Below, piece by piece: positions 25,908-36,743 of a stretch of DNA of 64,000 nucleotides. The translations under genes were made by a program, and so were the position numbers. The stretch's first letter is position 1, and each line of letters opens with the position of its first letter. The stretch comes from Poriferisodalis sp965208895 (GTDB lineage: Bacteria; Actinomycetota; Acidimicrobiia; Acidimicrobiales; Poriferisodalaceae). A model generated the notes under the pieces. It saw nothing but the letters and a program-made list of their open reading frames with translations, searched no databases and was not told where the DNA came from. The stretch spans positions 372,001 to 436,000 of the forward strand of contig NZ_OZ242363.1 of NCBI RefSeq assembly GCF_965208895.1, written 5' to 3'.

Positions 25908-27620
25908 ATGCGATGGTCTGATTCGTTCATCCCGACGCTGCGCGACGCGCCTGGCGACGCCACCGCAGCGAGCCACCAACTGCTCGTGCGTGCCGGATTC
26001 ATCCGCCAGCTGCACTCCGGGCACTACAGCTTGTTGCCGCTCGGTCTGCGGGTGCACAACAAGGTGGCCGACATCGTGCGCGCAGAGATGCACGCCATCG
26101 GTGCGCAGGAATTCCTGCTGCCTGCCATGCACCCCGGCGATCTGTGGCGCCGCAGCGGGCGCTGGGGTGTCATGGGATCGGAGATGTTTCGCCTGCGCGA
26201 TCGCAACGACGCCGACGTCGTGCTGGGCATGACGCACGAGGAGGTCTTTGCGACGCTTGCGGCGGAGATGAGCTCGTATCGAGAACTGCCTCAGACCTGG
26301 TACCAGATCCAGACGAAGTTCCGTGACGAGCCGCGCCCGCGCAGCGGCCTGCTGCGCGTACGCGAGTTCATGATGAAGGACTCGTACAGCTTCGACATGG
26401 ACGAAGCCGGTCTCGAGGATTCATTCGAGGCGCACCGTGAGGCCTACCACAAGGTCTTCGAACGACTCGACCTCGAGGTCATGGCCGTGCAGGCCTCCTC
26501 GGGCGCCATGGGCGGCGATGCCAGCGTCGAGTTCATGGTGGCGTCGCCTGCCGGCGAGGACGATGTGGCTCGATGCAGCCGCTGCGGGTACCGAGCGAAC
26601 ATCGAGCGCGCCCGCGCAGCAGTGCCGTCCCTCGACGACCCGCCCGCCGGCGACGCGCCTGAGCGTTTCGCGACGCCGGGCATCCGCACCATCGAGGCGC
26701 TGGTCTCCTTCGAGGGAGGTGCGCCGGCCGACCGGCAGATCAAGACGATGGTGATGGTCCTCGACGATCAACTCACGCTCGTGGTCCTGCGGGGCGATCA
26801 CCAACTCAATCTGCAGAAGCTGGCCGACGCCAGCGGCGCGATCGACGTGCGACCCGCCACTGCCGCCGAGACACTCGCAGAGCTCGGCGCCAACCCCGGC
26901 AGTCTCGGCGCGGTCGGCATCGACCACCTGCCGATCTACGCGGATGAGGCCTTGCGAGGCCGCAGATCCATGACAACCGGCGCCAATGCCGACGACTGGC
27001 ACGTGCGCGGTGTGGATGTGGAGCGCGACATCATCGACCCTCGCTGGGCCGACCTGCGCGAGGTTGCTGCGGGCGAGGACTGCGTCGATTGCGGCAACCC
27101 GCTGGAGATCGTGCGGTGCATCGAAGCGGGCCACATCTTCAAGCTGGGCCGCACCTACTGCGAAGCGATGAGGGTGTCAGTGCTCGATGACAACGGTGTC
27201 GCTCAGACCCCGATCATGGGAAGCTACGGCATCGGCATCGGACGAGCCATGGCAGCCGTGGCCGAGACCCATCACGACGAGCGAGGCCTGTGCTGGCCTG
27301 TCGCTGTCGCTCCGTTCGAGGTGGTGATCACCGTTCTGGATGCTTCAGATGAGGCGCAGTCGGCGGCCGGCGAGGAACTCCGGAGCGGGCTGGCAGCTCT
27401 CGGCGTCGACTGCCTCTACGACGATCGGCCGCTGCGGCCGGGGGTGAAGCTCGCCGACGCGGAACTCGTGGGCGTCCCTTACCGGGTCACGGTCGGTGCT
27501 CGCAGCCTGGCGCAAGGCAACGTGGAACTCATGCGGCGCTCGACCCGCGAGACACGCCTGGTCTCAGTGGACGAGGCGGTGGCCGTGACAGCCGCAGAGG
27601 TCGGCACCCATCGCGCCTGA
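25908..27620 (+). CDS. proS: Proline--tRNA ligase
   Basis: Class II aminoacyl-tRNA synthetase charging tRNA-Pro, 570 residues, bacterial type with the editing (INS) domain between motifs 2 and 3. Visible landmarks: SHQLLVRAGFIRQLHSG near the N-terminus, GMTHEEVFATLAAEM, motif 2 around FRDEPRPRSGLLRVREFMMKDSYSF, the INS domain about residues 225-400, motif 3 in MGSYGIGIGRAMAAVAE, and the anticodon-binding domain to the end (DDRPLRPGVKLADAELVGVPYRV). The start is supported by the leaderless -10. Upstream open frame to 25632 is not family-like. Confidence 0.95.
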   Translation: MRWSDSFIPTLRDAPGDATAASHQLLVRAGFIRQLHSGHYSLLPLGLRVHNKVADIVRAEMHAIGAQEFLLPAMHPGDLWRRSGRWGVMGSEMFRLRDRNDADVVLGMTHEEVFATLAAEMSSYRELPQTWYQIQTKFRDEPRPRSGLLRVREFMMKDSYSFDMDEAGLEDSFEAHREAYHKVFERLDLEVMAVQASSGAMGGDASVEFMVASPAGEDDVARCSRCGYRANIERARAAVPSLDDPPAGDAPERFATPGIRTIEALVSFEGGAPADRQIKTMVMVLDDQLTLVVLRGDHQLNLQKLADASGAIDVRPATAAETLAELGANPGSLGAVGIDHLPIYADEALRGRRSMTTGANADDWHVRGVDVERDIIDPRWADLREVAAGEDCVDCGNPLEIVRCIEAGHIFKLGRTYCEAMRVSVLDDNGVAQTPIMGSYGIGIGRAMAAVAETHHDERGLCWPVAVAPFEVVITVLDASDEAQSAAGEELRSGLAALGVDCLYDDRPLRPGVKLADAELVGVPYRVTVGARSLAQGNVELMRRSTRETRLVSVDEAVAVTAAEVGTHRA

Positions 27621-27712
27621 GAGGCGGAGCCGTGGCCCGAGCGGCCCGTGAGCCCAATCGCATGAAGATGGGGAACAAGAGCGGGAAACAACTCGTGCGA
27701 CAACGGCAAGGT
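27621..27712 (-). repeat. Dispersed repeat, copy A (inverted)
   Basis: Read on the minus strand this copy has GTTGTCGCACGAGTTG, TTTCCCGCTCTTGTTC and, after a 20-nt insertion-like segment, GCTCACGGGCCGCTCGGGCC and ACGGCTCCGCCT. The same blocks recur at 43334-43403 and 60015-60105. It lies directly after the proS stop and ahead of the IclR-type operator, in intergenic DNA. Confidence 0.8.
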
Positions 27713-27821
27713 TCGGCTGCCCGCTCGGCCTCAGCTACCTGGCGGCGGACCAGTGCATTCTGCGCCGAATTCGTGCCCTCGCATGTCCACGTTCCCGCAA
27801 GGATCGTGGTACCGTACTCCC

Positions 27822-27856
27822 GTACCGTTCTGCGGCACAGTTCCACTATGCGGAAC
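27822..27856 (+). promoter_or_regulatory. Tandem IclR-type operator upstream of the corrinoid operon
   Basis: Two 17-bp imperfect palindromes, GTACCGTTCTGCGGCAC (27822-27838) and GTTCCACTATGCGGAAC (27840-27856), are separated by a single A. The same site-A-site arrangement occurs at 47261 and 60120. The second copy is a good GTTCC-N7-GGAAC dyad, the form known for many IclR-family sites. It lies 135 bp before the corrinoid protein start; the remaining intergenic DNA has no other clear element. Confidence 0.65.
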
Positions 27857-27990
27857 AGCAACATGGCAATTTGACTCAGTGAAGCAACTGAGTGGAACGG
27901 CCCAGCCGCAGGACGCCACGCTGAATCTTGGACAGCCGACCGGGACGGGGGTGCCCGGCAAGCGTCATGACAATGGCGAGGGGGCAACCC

Positions 27991-28713
27991 ATGGCCGATG
28001 CGGCAACCGTCGACAGCGCCGATGCTGAAGAGGAGATCGACCTCTCAGCCCTCGACGATGACGACCTCATCGCCCAGATGCACGACGATCTCTACGACGG
28101 GCTCGGACCCGAGATCGTGGAAGGCACTGAGCTGTTGCTCGGACGCGGTTGGGGGGCCGACAAGGTCCTCAATGAGGCGCTGGTGGAAGCCATGCGCATT
28201 GTCGGCATCGATTTTCGCGACGGGATCCTGTTCGTTCCCGAAGTGCTGCTGGCGGCCAACGCCATGAAAGCCGGCATGGCGATTCTGCGTCCCCTGCTGG
28301 CGGAAACCGGAGCCGAACCGATCGGCAAGATCGTGATCGGCACCGTGAAAGGCGACATCCACGACATCGGCAAGAACCTGGTGGGGATGATGCTCGAAGG
28401 GGCCGGCTTCGAGGTCGTGGATCTGGGGATCAACACCGACGTCGACGAGTTCCTCGGCGCACTCGCCGAGCATCGGCCCGACATCTTGGGCATGTCGGCG
28501 TTGCTGACCACCACCATGCCTTACATGAAGGTTGTCGTGGATACGCTCATCGAGCAGGGCCTGCGTGAGGACTATCTGGTCATCGTCGGCGGGGCCCCGC
28601 TGAACCAGGAATTCGGCGAGGCCGTCGGTGCGGACGCGTACTGCCGCGATGCTGCGGTCGCGGCCGAGACAGCAACCGACCTCATCAAGGCCCGACGTGC
28701 CGCCGCAGCGTGA
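27991..28713 (+). CDS. Corrinoid (B12-binding) methyl carrier protein
   Basis: A 240-residue MtbC/MttC/MtgC-type protein that carries a methyl group on cobalt between a substrate methyltransferase and a methyl-THF methyltransferase. The helical cap domain (about 20-105) precedes the Rossmann B12-binding domain with the lower-ligand motif GDIHDIGKNLVG (His124), then SALLTTTMPYM and VGGAPLNQEF (S-x-L and GG contacts to the nucleotide tail). ATG 27991 has GAGGGG 6 nt upstream. First gene of a five-gene operon and downstream of the IclR-type operator. The 20-residue acidic N-terminal extension is unusual but harmless. Confidence 0.9.
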   Translation: MADAATVDSADAEEEIDLSALDDDDLIAQMHDDLYDGLGPEIVEGTELLLGRGWGADKVLNEALVEAMRIVGIDFRDGILFVPEVLLAANAMKAGMAILRPLLAETGAEPIGKIVIGTVKGDIHDIGKNLVGMMLEGAGFEVVDLGINTDVDEFLGALAEHRPDILGMSALLTTTMPYMKVVVDTLIEQGLREDYLVIVGGAPLNQEFGEAVGADAYCRDAAVAAETATDLIKARRAAAA

Positions 28714-28725
28714 GATGAGCGTGAG

Positions 28726-29589
28726 ATGACATCCACCTCCGATACGGCGTCGAGCGTTGACTCGAGCACTCCCCGGCGCCGGCGCTCACGTGCCCGCCGG
28801 GTTGCCGAGGCCGCTCGCGCCCAAGCGTCGGCGCGGCCCGTGGGCCGCCCGGCTGCGAGCCCCGGCGCTGCTGGCGCGTCGCGCGGTGTGCTGGTGCTGG
28901 GCTGCGGCGCCTTGGCCAATGAGCTGAAGGCACTGGTGAAGGGCGCCAGTGACGGCGAAGGCCGCGGCATCGACGTCGAGTGCCTTCCCGCCAAGCTCCA
29001 CAATCGACCGGCGTACATCGCGGGCGAGGTCCGCGCCCGGCTGGACCGGCTGTCCCAGCAAGGTCGCACCTACGAGCGGATCCTGCTCGGCTACGGCGAT
29101 TGCGGCAGCGCCGGCGCAATCGACGTCCTGTGCGCTGAATTCGAACGGGCCCACGCAGCAGGCAACGGTCCGGCCATGACCCGCGTACCCGGCGCGCACT
29201 GTTATGAGTTCTTCGCCGGGGCGGCCGACTTCGCCCGGCTCAGCGACGACGAGCCGGCCACGTTCTACCTGACCGACTACCTGGCCCGTCACTTCGACCT
29301 GCTGGTGTGGAACGGCCTCGGCATCGCCGACCATCCCGAGCTGGCCGAGATGTACTTCGGCAACTACCGGCGTGTCGTGCTGTTGACCCAGACCGGCGAC
29401 GACACCGAACGCGCCCGGGTGGAAGCCTGTGCTCGAGCCGGGGCGCAGCGGCTGGGCCTGCCGCTGGAGGTCGTCCGCACTGGCTACGGCGAGCTGGCCG
29501 ATGCAGTCACCTCGGTGAGCCTCGAACCGCCGGCGCGCCCGTCGACGGCGCCAGCCGGCGGCGGCGCGATGCAGCGGACCGCGTCGTGA
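28726..29589 (+). CDS. DUF1638 domain protein in a corrinoid methyltransferase operon
   Basis: A 287-residue protein. After a basic, low-complexity N-terminus (about 1-50) comes LVLGCGALANELKAL, then ECLPAKLHNRP, LLGYGDCGSAGAID and HCYEFFAG, conserved blocks of DUF1638 as I recall them. The many conserved Cys and His (LGCGA, GDCG, HCYEF) suggest a metal or cofactor site. DUF1638 genes are known neighbours of MttB-type methyltransferase and corrinoid protein genes, but their role is not established to my knowledge. It is the second gene of the operon and its stop overlaps the next start (GTGA). Confidence 0.75.
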   Translation: MTSTSDTASSVDSSTPRRRRSRARRVAEAARAQASARPVGRPAASPGAAGASRGVLVLGCGALANELKALVKGASDGEGRGIDVECLPAKLHNRPAYIAGEVRARLDRLSQQGRTYERILLGYGDCGSAGAIDVLCAEFERAHAAGNGPAMTRVPGAHCYEFFAGAADFARLSDDEPATFYLTDYLARHFDLLVWNGLGIADHPELAEMYFGNYRRVVLLTQTGDDTERARVEACARAGAQRLGLPLEVVRTGYGELADAVTSVSLEPPARPSTAPAGGGAMQRTAS

Positions 29590-30515
29590 CTGACACCGTC
29601 ATCAGCTCCGCGACGCGCGAGGCCGTCATCGGCTTCGACCGTCCTTTCGTCATGATCGGCGAGCGCATCAATCCGACGGGCCGCAAGATGCTCGCAGAGG
29701 AGATGCGTTCGGGCGACTTCAGCCGGGTGGAGGCCGATGCGCTCGCCCAGGTCGCCGCCGGTGCGCACATGCTCGATGTCAATGCCGGCGTACCGCTCGC
29801 TGACGAGCCGGCCATGCTCGCGACCGCAATCAAGCTCGTCCAGTCGGTCACCGACGTCCCGCTCAGCATCGACTCCTCGGTGATCGAGGCGCTGGAGGCC
29901 GGCGTCGACGCATACGTCGGCAAGCCGCTCATCAACTCGGTGACCGGCGAGCTCGAAGTCATGGAACGCGTCCTGCCGCTGGTTGCCCGTGCCGGGGCAG
30001 CCGTTGTCGCGATCTCCAACGACGAGACGGGCATCAGCGAAGACCCCGACGTGCGCTTCGAGGTGGCACGACGCATCGTCAACACGGCGGCTGACTACGG
30101 GATCCCCCGTCACGACGTGGTGGTGGATCCCCTCGTGATGCCGATCGGAGCCATGGCGACTGCCGGGCGACAGGTGTTCCAGCTTGTGCGGCGCCTGCGT
30201 GACGAGCTTGGCGTGAACACCACGTGCGGCGCCTCGAACGTGAGTTTTGGCCTGCCCAACCGCAACGTGATCACCGGCACTTTTCTGGCGATGGCCATCG
30301 GCGCAGGCTTGACCTCGGCCATCATGAACCCACTCCACGCCGACGTGAAGGCAGCCGTCATGGCCGGCGACGTCCTGGCGGGCAACGACCAGAACTGCGC
30401 CGCGTGGATCTCTGAACACCGCGACCGCGCCAGCGTGGGCGCGAACGGTGCCGGCGGCGGAGCGGCGGGCGATCGGCCCCGGCGGCGGGGCGGACGTCGC
30501 GCTCGCACCGGCTGA
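29586..30515 (+). CDS. Methyltetrahydrofolate:corrinoid methyltransferase (pterin-binding)
   Basis: A 309-residue TIM-barrel protein of the pterin-binding/AcsE-MtgA-like group, which passes the methyl group of methyl-Co(III) corrinoid to tetrahydrofolate (or the reverse). Conserved motifs: MIGERINPTGRKML at the N-terminus, AHMLDVNAGVPLADE, LSIDSSVIEALEAG, KPLINSVTGE, and the Asn-rich TTCGASNVSFGLPNR. The C-terminal 25 residues are Gly/Arg-rich and overlap the next gene's upstream frame. GTG 29586 overlaps the DUF1638 stop. It links the substrate methyl group to the folate pool used by the FTHFS/MTHFR locus at 60-63 kb. Confidence 0.88.
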   Translation: MTDTVISSATREAVIGFDRPFVMIGERINPTGRKMLAEEMRSGDFSRVEADALAQVAAGAHMLDVNAGVPLADEPAMLATAIKLVQSVTDVPLSIDSSVIEALEAGVDAYVGKPLINSVTGELEVMERVLPLVARAGAAVVAISNDETGISEDPDVRFEVARRIVNTAADYGIPRHDVVVDPLVMPIGAMATAGRQVFQLVRRLRDELGVNTTCGASNVSFGLPNRNVITGTFLAMAIGAGLTSAIMNPLHADVKAAVMAGDVLAGNDQNCAAWISEHRDRASVGANGAGGGAAGDRPRRRGGRRARTG

Positions 30516-30525
30516 CGGAGCCCCG

Positions 30526-32790
<2,265 letters not shown>

Positions 32791-32857
32791 CGCACGCTCT
32801 TGGTATGCAGGAGATCGATCTGCACCGGAAGGCAGCAAGCAACGATGACAGGCAACC

Positions 32858-34393
32858 ATGACTGAGCGAACACGACGTCGAGGAGGCGGCCGCGCAGCCC
32901 GCCAGGCCCAGCGCACTGCGGCAGATGTGGCCGTCAACACCCACCTGCGGCGGTCGCTGCCCCCAGTGAGCGTGCTGGATGAGGCCGGCTTGGCGCAGAT
33001 CGAGGAGAACGCCGAGACGATCCTGTCCGAGGTCGGCGTGGCCTTCCAGGACTTCCCCCGGGCGCTGGAGCTGTGGCGAGACGCCGGTGCAGACGTCGAC
33101 GGCGAGATGGTTCGCTTCCCGCGGGGGATGTGCCGCCAGATCGTCCAGTCAAACGCGCCGACCGCCTACACCCAGCACGCTCGCAATTCTGCGCGGTCCG
33201 TGCCGATCGGGGGCGATGCCACGGTGTTCGTCCCGAACTACGGCTCGCCGTTCGTCGCCGATCTCGACGATGGCCGCCGATACGCCACCCTGGCAGATTT
33301 CGAGCGCGTCGTGAAGCTGGTGTGGATGCTGCCCCACCTGCATCACAGCGGCGGCACGGTGTGCGAACCGGTGGATGTCCCGGTCAACAAGCGCCACCTC
33401 GACATGGTGTACGCGCACCTGCGCTACAGCGACAAGCCGCTGATGGGCTCGGTGACTGCCGCCCAGCGCGCCGGCGACTCCGTCGAGCTCTGCCGTATCG
33501 CCTTCGGCGGCGAACTGGCTGACCGAACGGTGCTGACGAGCCTGATCAATGCGTCGTCGCCGTTGCGCTGGGATGCCACCATGCTCGGTGCGGCCGAGGT
33601 CTACGCGCGGCACAACCAAGCGTGCGTGATCTCGCCGTTCATCCTCGCGGGCGCCATGTCTCCTGTGACGGTGGCAGCGCTGTCGGCCCAGGCGCTGGCG
33701 GAGGCACTGTCGGGCATGGCCTTCTGCCAGCTGGTACGGCCGGGCGCACCGGTGATCTTCGGCACCTTCGCCTCGTCGATGTCGATGGCAACGGGCGCGC
33801 CGACATTCGGAACGCCTGAGGCGGGTCTGGCGATCTATGTGATGGCCGAGCTGGCGCGGCGAGTCGGCGTGCCGTTCCGTTCCGGAGGACAGTTCACCTC
33901 CTCCAAGGCACCCGATGCACAGGCGGCTTACGAGTCGGCATCGACGCTGCTGCCGACCATGGCCGCCGGGGTGAACTTCGTGCTGCATGCCGCGGGCTGG
34001 CTCGAGGGGGGCCTGACGCTGAGCTACGAGAAGCTCATCATGGACGCCGACCAGCTCGGGATGATGGAGGTCTATGCCAAGGGCGTCGACATGACACCCA
34101 ATGGCCAAGCCGTCGAGGCATTCATCACCAACCCCCACGGCGATCACTTCCTCGGCCACCCGCACACGTTGGCCAACTTCGAGACGGCGTTCTACCAATC
34201 GGCGATCGCCGACAACAACAGCTTCGAGCAATGGGCCGACGAAGGCTCGCCCGACGCAGCCCAGCGCGCCAATCGTGTGATGAAGCAGATGCTCGCCGAC
34301 TACGAACCGCCGCCGATCGACGATGCCATCGACGCCGAGCTGCGCGAGTACATCGCCAAGCGCAAGGCTGAGGAGCCAGACGCGATCGTCTAG
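32858..34393 (+). CDS. MttB-family methyltransferase, non-pyrrolysine type
   Basis: A 511-residue member of the trimethylamine methyltransferase (MttB) superfamily. The frame is open without an in-frame TAG, so no pyrrolysine is encoded. Non-Pyl members include glycine betaine (MtgB), proline betaine and carnitine demethylases. Family features: SLPPVSVLDEAGLAQIEENAETIL start, YGSPFVADLDDGRR, the conserved middle SPFILAGAMSPV, and PGAPVIFGTFASSMSMATGAP. As last gene of the operon it presumably transfers a methyl group from a methylated amine to the corrinoid protein. The exact substrate cannot be read from sequence; betaine fits the dimethylglycine dehydrogenase-like gene at 57-60 kb. Confidence 0.87.
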   Translation: MTERTRRRGGGRAARQAQRTAADVAVNTHLRRSLPPVSVLDEAGLAQIEENAETILSEVGVAFQDFPRALELWRDAGADVDGEMVRFPRGMCRQIVQSNAPTAYTQHARNSARSVPIGGDATVFVPNYGSPFVADLDDGRRYATLADFERVVKLVWMLPHLHHSGGTVCEPVDVPVNKRHLDMVYAHLRYSDKPLMGSVTAAQRAGDSVELCRIAFGGELADRTVLTSLINASSPLRWDATMLGAAEVYARHNQACVISPFILAGAMSPVTVAALSAQALAEALSGMAFCQLVRPGAPVIFGTFASSMSMATGAPTFGTPEAGLAIYVMAELARRVGVPFRSGGQFTSSKAPDAQAAYESASTLLPTMAAGVNFVLHAAGWLEGGLTLSYEKLIMDADQLGMMEVYAKGVDMTPNGQAVEAFITNPHGDHFLGHPHTLANFETAFYQSAIADNNSFEQWADEGSPDAAQRANRVMKQMLADYEPPPIDDAIDAELREYIAKRKAEEPDAIV

Positions 34394-35337
34394 TGCCGTG
34401 TCAGGGGCCTGTCGGAACTGCAGCATGCAGCACAGCCAGTGCGATCCGAAGCCACCATGGGCGAATCACGCTCTACGGCGAGCGGGCTGAGCTGAATGAC
34501 CTGCTGCGGCGTGCGCGCGATGCCGTCGCCGCAGGAGCGGATGCGAAAGTGGAGGCGTTCTTCACGTTGCTAGGAGAGCTCCGACGTTCTGAGCGCGATC
34601 CTGACGTCAAGCTTCTCGTATTCACCGAGTTCATCCCCACACAGCAAATGTTGCTCGAACGGCTCGAGGCCGCCGGTGTCTCCGCTGTAGCCATCAACGG
34701 CGGCATGTCGCTGGGCGAGCGAGTGCTGGCTCAGGATGCGTTTCGGGACGATGCCCAGGTACTCGTGAGCACCGATGCGGGCGGCGAAGGCATCAACCTG
34801 CAGTTCGCGCACGTCGTTGTGAACTGGGACTTGCCGTGGTCGCCAAGTCGCATCGAACAGCGCACCGGCCGCGTGGACCGCATCGCGTCGCTCGTCGAAG
34901 TCGCGACACGGACACGCGAAACGCTCAACCGACCAGATGCCAATGGGCTCGATGTACTCGCGGCCCTGCCTGAGATGGCACCGGGCGAGCCGTGTCCTGT
35001 CATTCAAGTTGCTGAGGCGACGCCTGGATGGTTGTCGATTTGGGAGGTCACCTCCGACGGCACGGACCGTAACGCCACCGCGGTGTTTCACCCTGATGCA
35101 GGGTTGGTGCGTCCTGATGCAGGGTTGGTGCGCCCTGATCTCGCCGTCACCCTCTGGGACCGGTGCTGTGACGGTGTGGCTGTCGCCGATCAGCAAACGC
35201 CCAACGAGACAACCTGGCTTCGGATTATTGAACAGGGCATCGATCATGCCTACCAAGCTGCCGCTCGGCTGGCCGGGGCAGAAGGGCTGACGCTGCCCGC
35301 AGCCAGGCTCCGGCTCTTGGTACGGGTGGACTCATGA
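34393..35337 (+). pseudogene. 5'-truncated SNF2-type helicase, C-terminal lobe only
   Basis: Homology to a helicase begins abruptly near 34470, just after the stop of the MttB gene, and covers only the second RecA lobe: VKLLVFTEFIPTQQMLLERL (motif IV), LVSTDAGGEGINLQFAHVVVNWDLPWSP (motif V) and IEQRTGRVDRI (motif VI), then a C-terminal tail. Walker A and the DEAD box are missing, so it cannot be an ATPase. The second-lobe style is like helicases of the BREX (BrxHII) and DISARM (DrmD) systems. The stop overlaps the PglZ start (ATGA), showing that the two were one operon before the 5' deletion. Confidence 0.7.
35092..35139 (+). repeat. 21-bp in-frame tandem duplication in the helicase remnant
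   Basis: Two exact-but-one copies of a 21-bp unit (35092-35112, 35113-35133) plus a 6-bp third start encode PDAGLVR twice. It keeps the frame and may be replication slippage in a decaying gene. Confidence 0.8.
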
Positions 35338-36743
35338 CCGACTGGATCGCGCGCGAGCTCACGGGTGTGCTGAAGCGTCCTTCTGGCGTAACGGTATTGC
35401 TCGACCCCGACTGTCTGATCGACAAGAGTGCCATGACCACGATCTCCAAGACGTGCCGGGTGATCCGGGTCGAGGACTGGGCCGGACTCCGCCGCGCGTG
35501 GGATCTCGACATTCGTCGCTCCTCCGACGAGCGGCACACCGTGGCGTGCGTTTCGTCTACGGACTTCGCAATAGCGACCGATCTTCCCTGGGACATCGAG
35601 AACGAGGCGGTGGAGGTGGTCCGACTGCGCGAGCCGACGCCCACCACACCGCTGGACGATGAGCTAACGAGCGCCGTCGAGCCGGATTCGGAGCAGATCG
35701 TCGTTGAGCTCCTCGAAGCGCAGCCAGCTGCGCCGACCGACTTAGCGGGTTGGATCGAGACAGCATCGTGGTGGGGGCATGTTCGCGCCGCTATAGCTGC
35801 TGCGGCGTCCCCGCCTCCCGTTGCCGATACCGCATGGCATGTCTGGGAACGGCTCGATGACAGCTTTCGATCATGGCTACGAAGCTCCTATGGCGCGTCG
35901 TTGACCTCCCAGTCCGCCCAGACTCCGTTCGCAGCGTTGCATCAGGTCGCCCCGAGACTGGCGCGCCGAGTCGAGGACGGGTCCAAGATCCTCCTCGTCG
36001 TTATTGACGGCCTCGGCTTTGCTCAGTGGCACCCGCTACGTCAAGCGGCCGGTCTCGAAGTCATTGAGTCCACCGGGAGCCTGGCGATGATCCCAACGCT
36101 CACCAGCGTCTCACGACAAGCCATCTTCGCTGGCGAGCTGCCTCGCGAGTTCGCACGACATCTCAGAACGACCAGCGCCGAAGAGCGGCGATGGCGACAG
36201 TTCTGGCACTCGCGAGGACTCGAAGGGGAAGATGTTTCCTACGCCAAGTTGCTCGGTGACGACACCAGCCCCATCCCGGAGCTTGGCCGACGCGCGGCTG
36301 CGGTGGTCGTCAATGCCGTAGATGAGATCCTGCACGGTGCTGACGTACTCGGTGATCGTCAGGTGGCCGCCGACGTCGACCTTTGGGCACGCGCTGGGTT
36401 CCTCACGGCGCTCGTCAAGTCAGCTAGCGAAGCCGGCTTCGAGACTTGGATCACGTCAGATCACGGCAACCTGCCCACACAGGCGAGCACCGTGCCGCGT
36501 GAAGGCCAGACCGTGGAACAAGCGGGCATCCGCGTCCGCGTCTATCCGAACGCCGCCTTGCGCGAGCAGGCCGCACATCACGGCGAGTGCTGGGACCCGC
36601 CCGGACTGCCAACCGAGATCGCCAGCTACTACCCACTGTTCGCCAAGGGCCGCAGCGGCTACCACACGGGCGCAAGCCGTGTCAGCCACGGTGGCATCTC
36701 GCTCGACGAGGTGATTGTCCCCGTCGCTCAGGTCTCCGCATGA
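35334..36743 (+). CDS. PglZ-domain protein (phage-defence phosphatase-like)
   Basis: A 469-residue protein with an alkaline-phosphatase-superfamily PglZ domain in its C-terminal half: ILLVVIDGLGFAQWHPLR (metal-binding Asp), SMIPTLTSVSRQAIFAG-like nucleophile loop (AMIPTLTSVSRQAIF), and late WITSDHGNLPTQ with Asp-His metal ligands, plus a final GYHTG...HGGISLDEVIVPV. The N-terminal 200 residues are unassigned. PglZ is the universal component of BREX phage-defence systems; this one is shorter than BREX type 1 PglZ. ATG overlaps the helicase-remnant stop and its stop overlaps the next start, so three coupled genes survive. Confidence 0.8.
   Translation: MTDWIARELTGVLKRPSGVTVLLDPDCLIDKSAMTTISKTCRVIRVEDWAGLRRAWDLDIRRSSDERHTVACVSSTDFAIATDLPWDIENEAVEVVRLREPTPTTPLDDELTSAVEPDSEQIVVELLEAQPAAPTDLAGWIETASWWGHVRAAIAAAASPPPVADTAWHVWERLDDSFRSWLRSSYGASLTSQSAQTPFAALHQVAPRLARRVEDGSKILLVVIDGLGFAQWHPLRQAAGLEVIESTGSLAMIPTLTSVSRQAIFAGELPREFARHLRTTSAEERRWRQFWHSRGLEGEDVSYAKLLGDDTSPIPELGRRAAAVVVNAVDEILHGADVLGDRQVAADVDLWARAGFLTALVKSASEAGFETWITSDHGNLPTQASTVPREGQTVEQAGIRVRVYPNAALREQAAHHGECWDPPGLPTEIASYYPLFAKGRSGYHTGASRVSHGGISLDEVIVPVAQVSA

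Noticed and set aside
32858..34393. Pyrrolysine-dependent trimethylamine methyltransferase
   Set aside because: No in-frame TAG inside the coding sequence and no pyl genes in the window.
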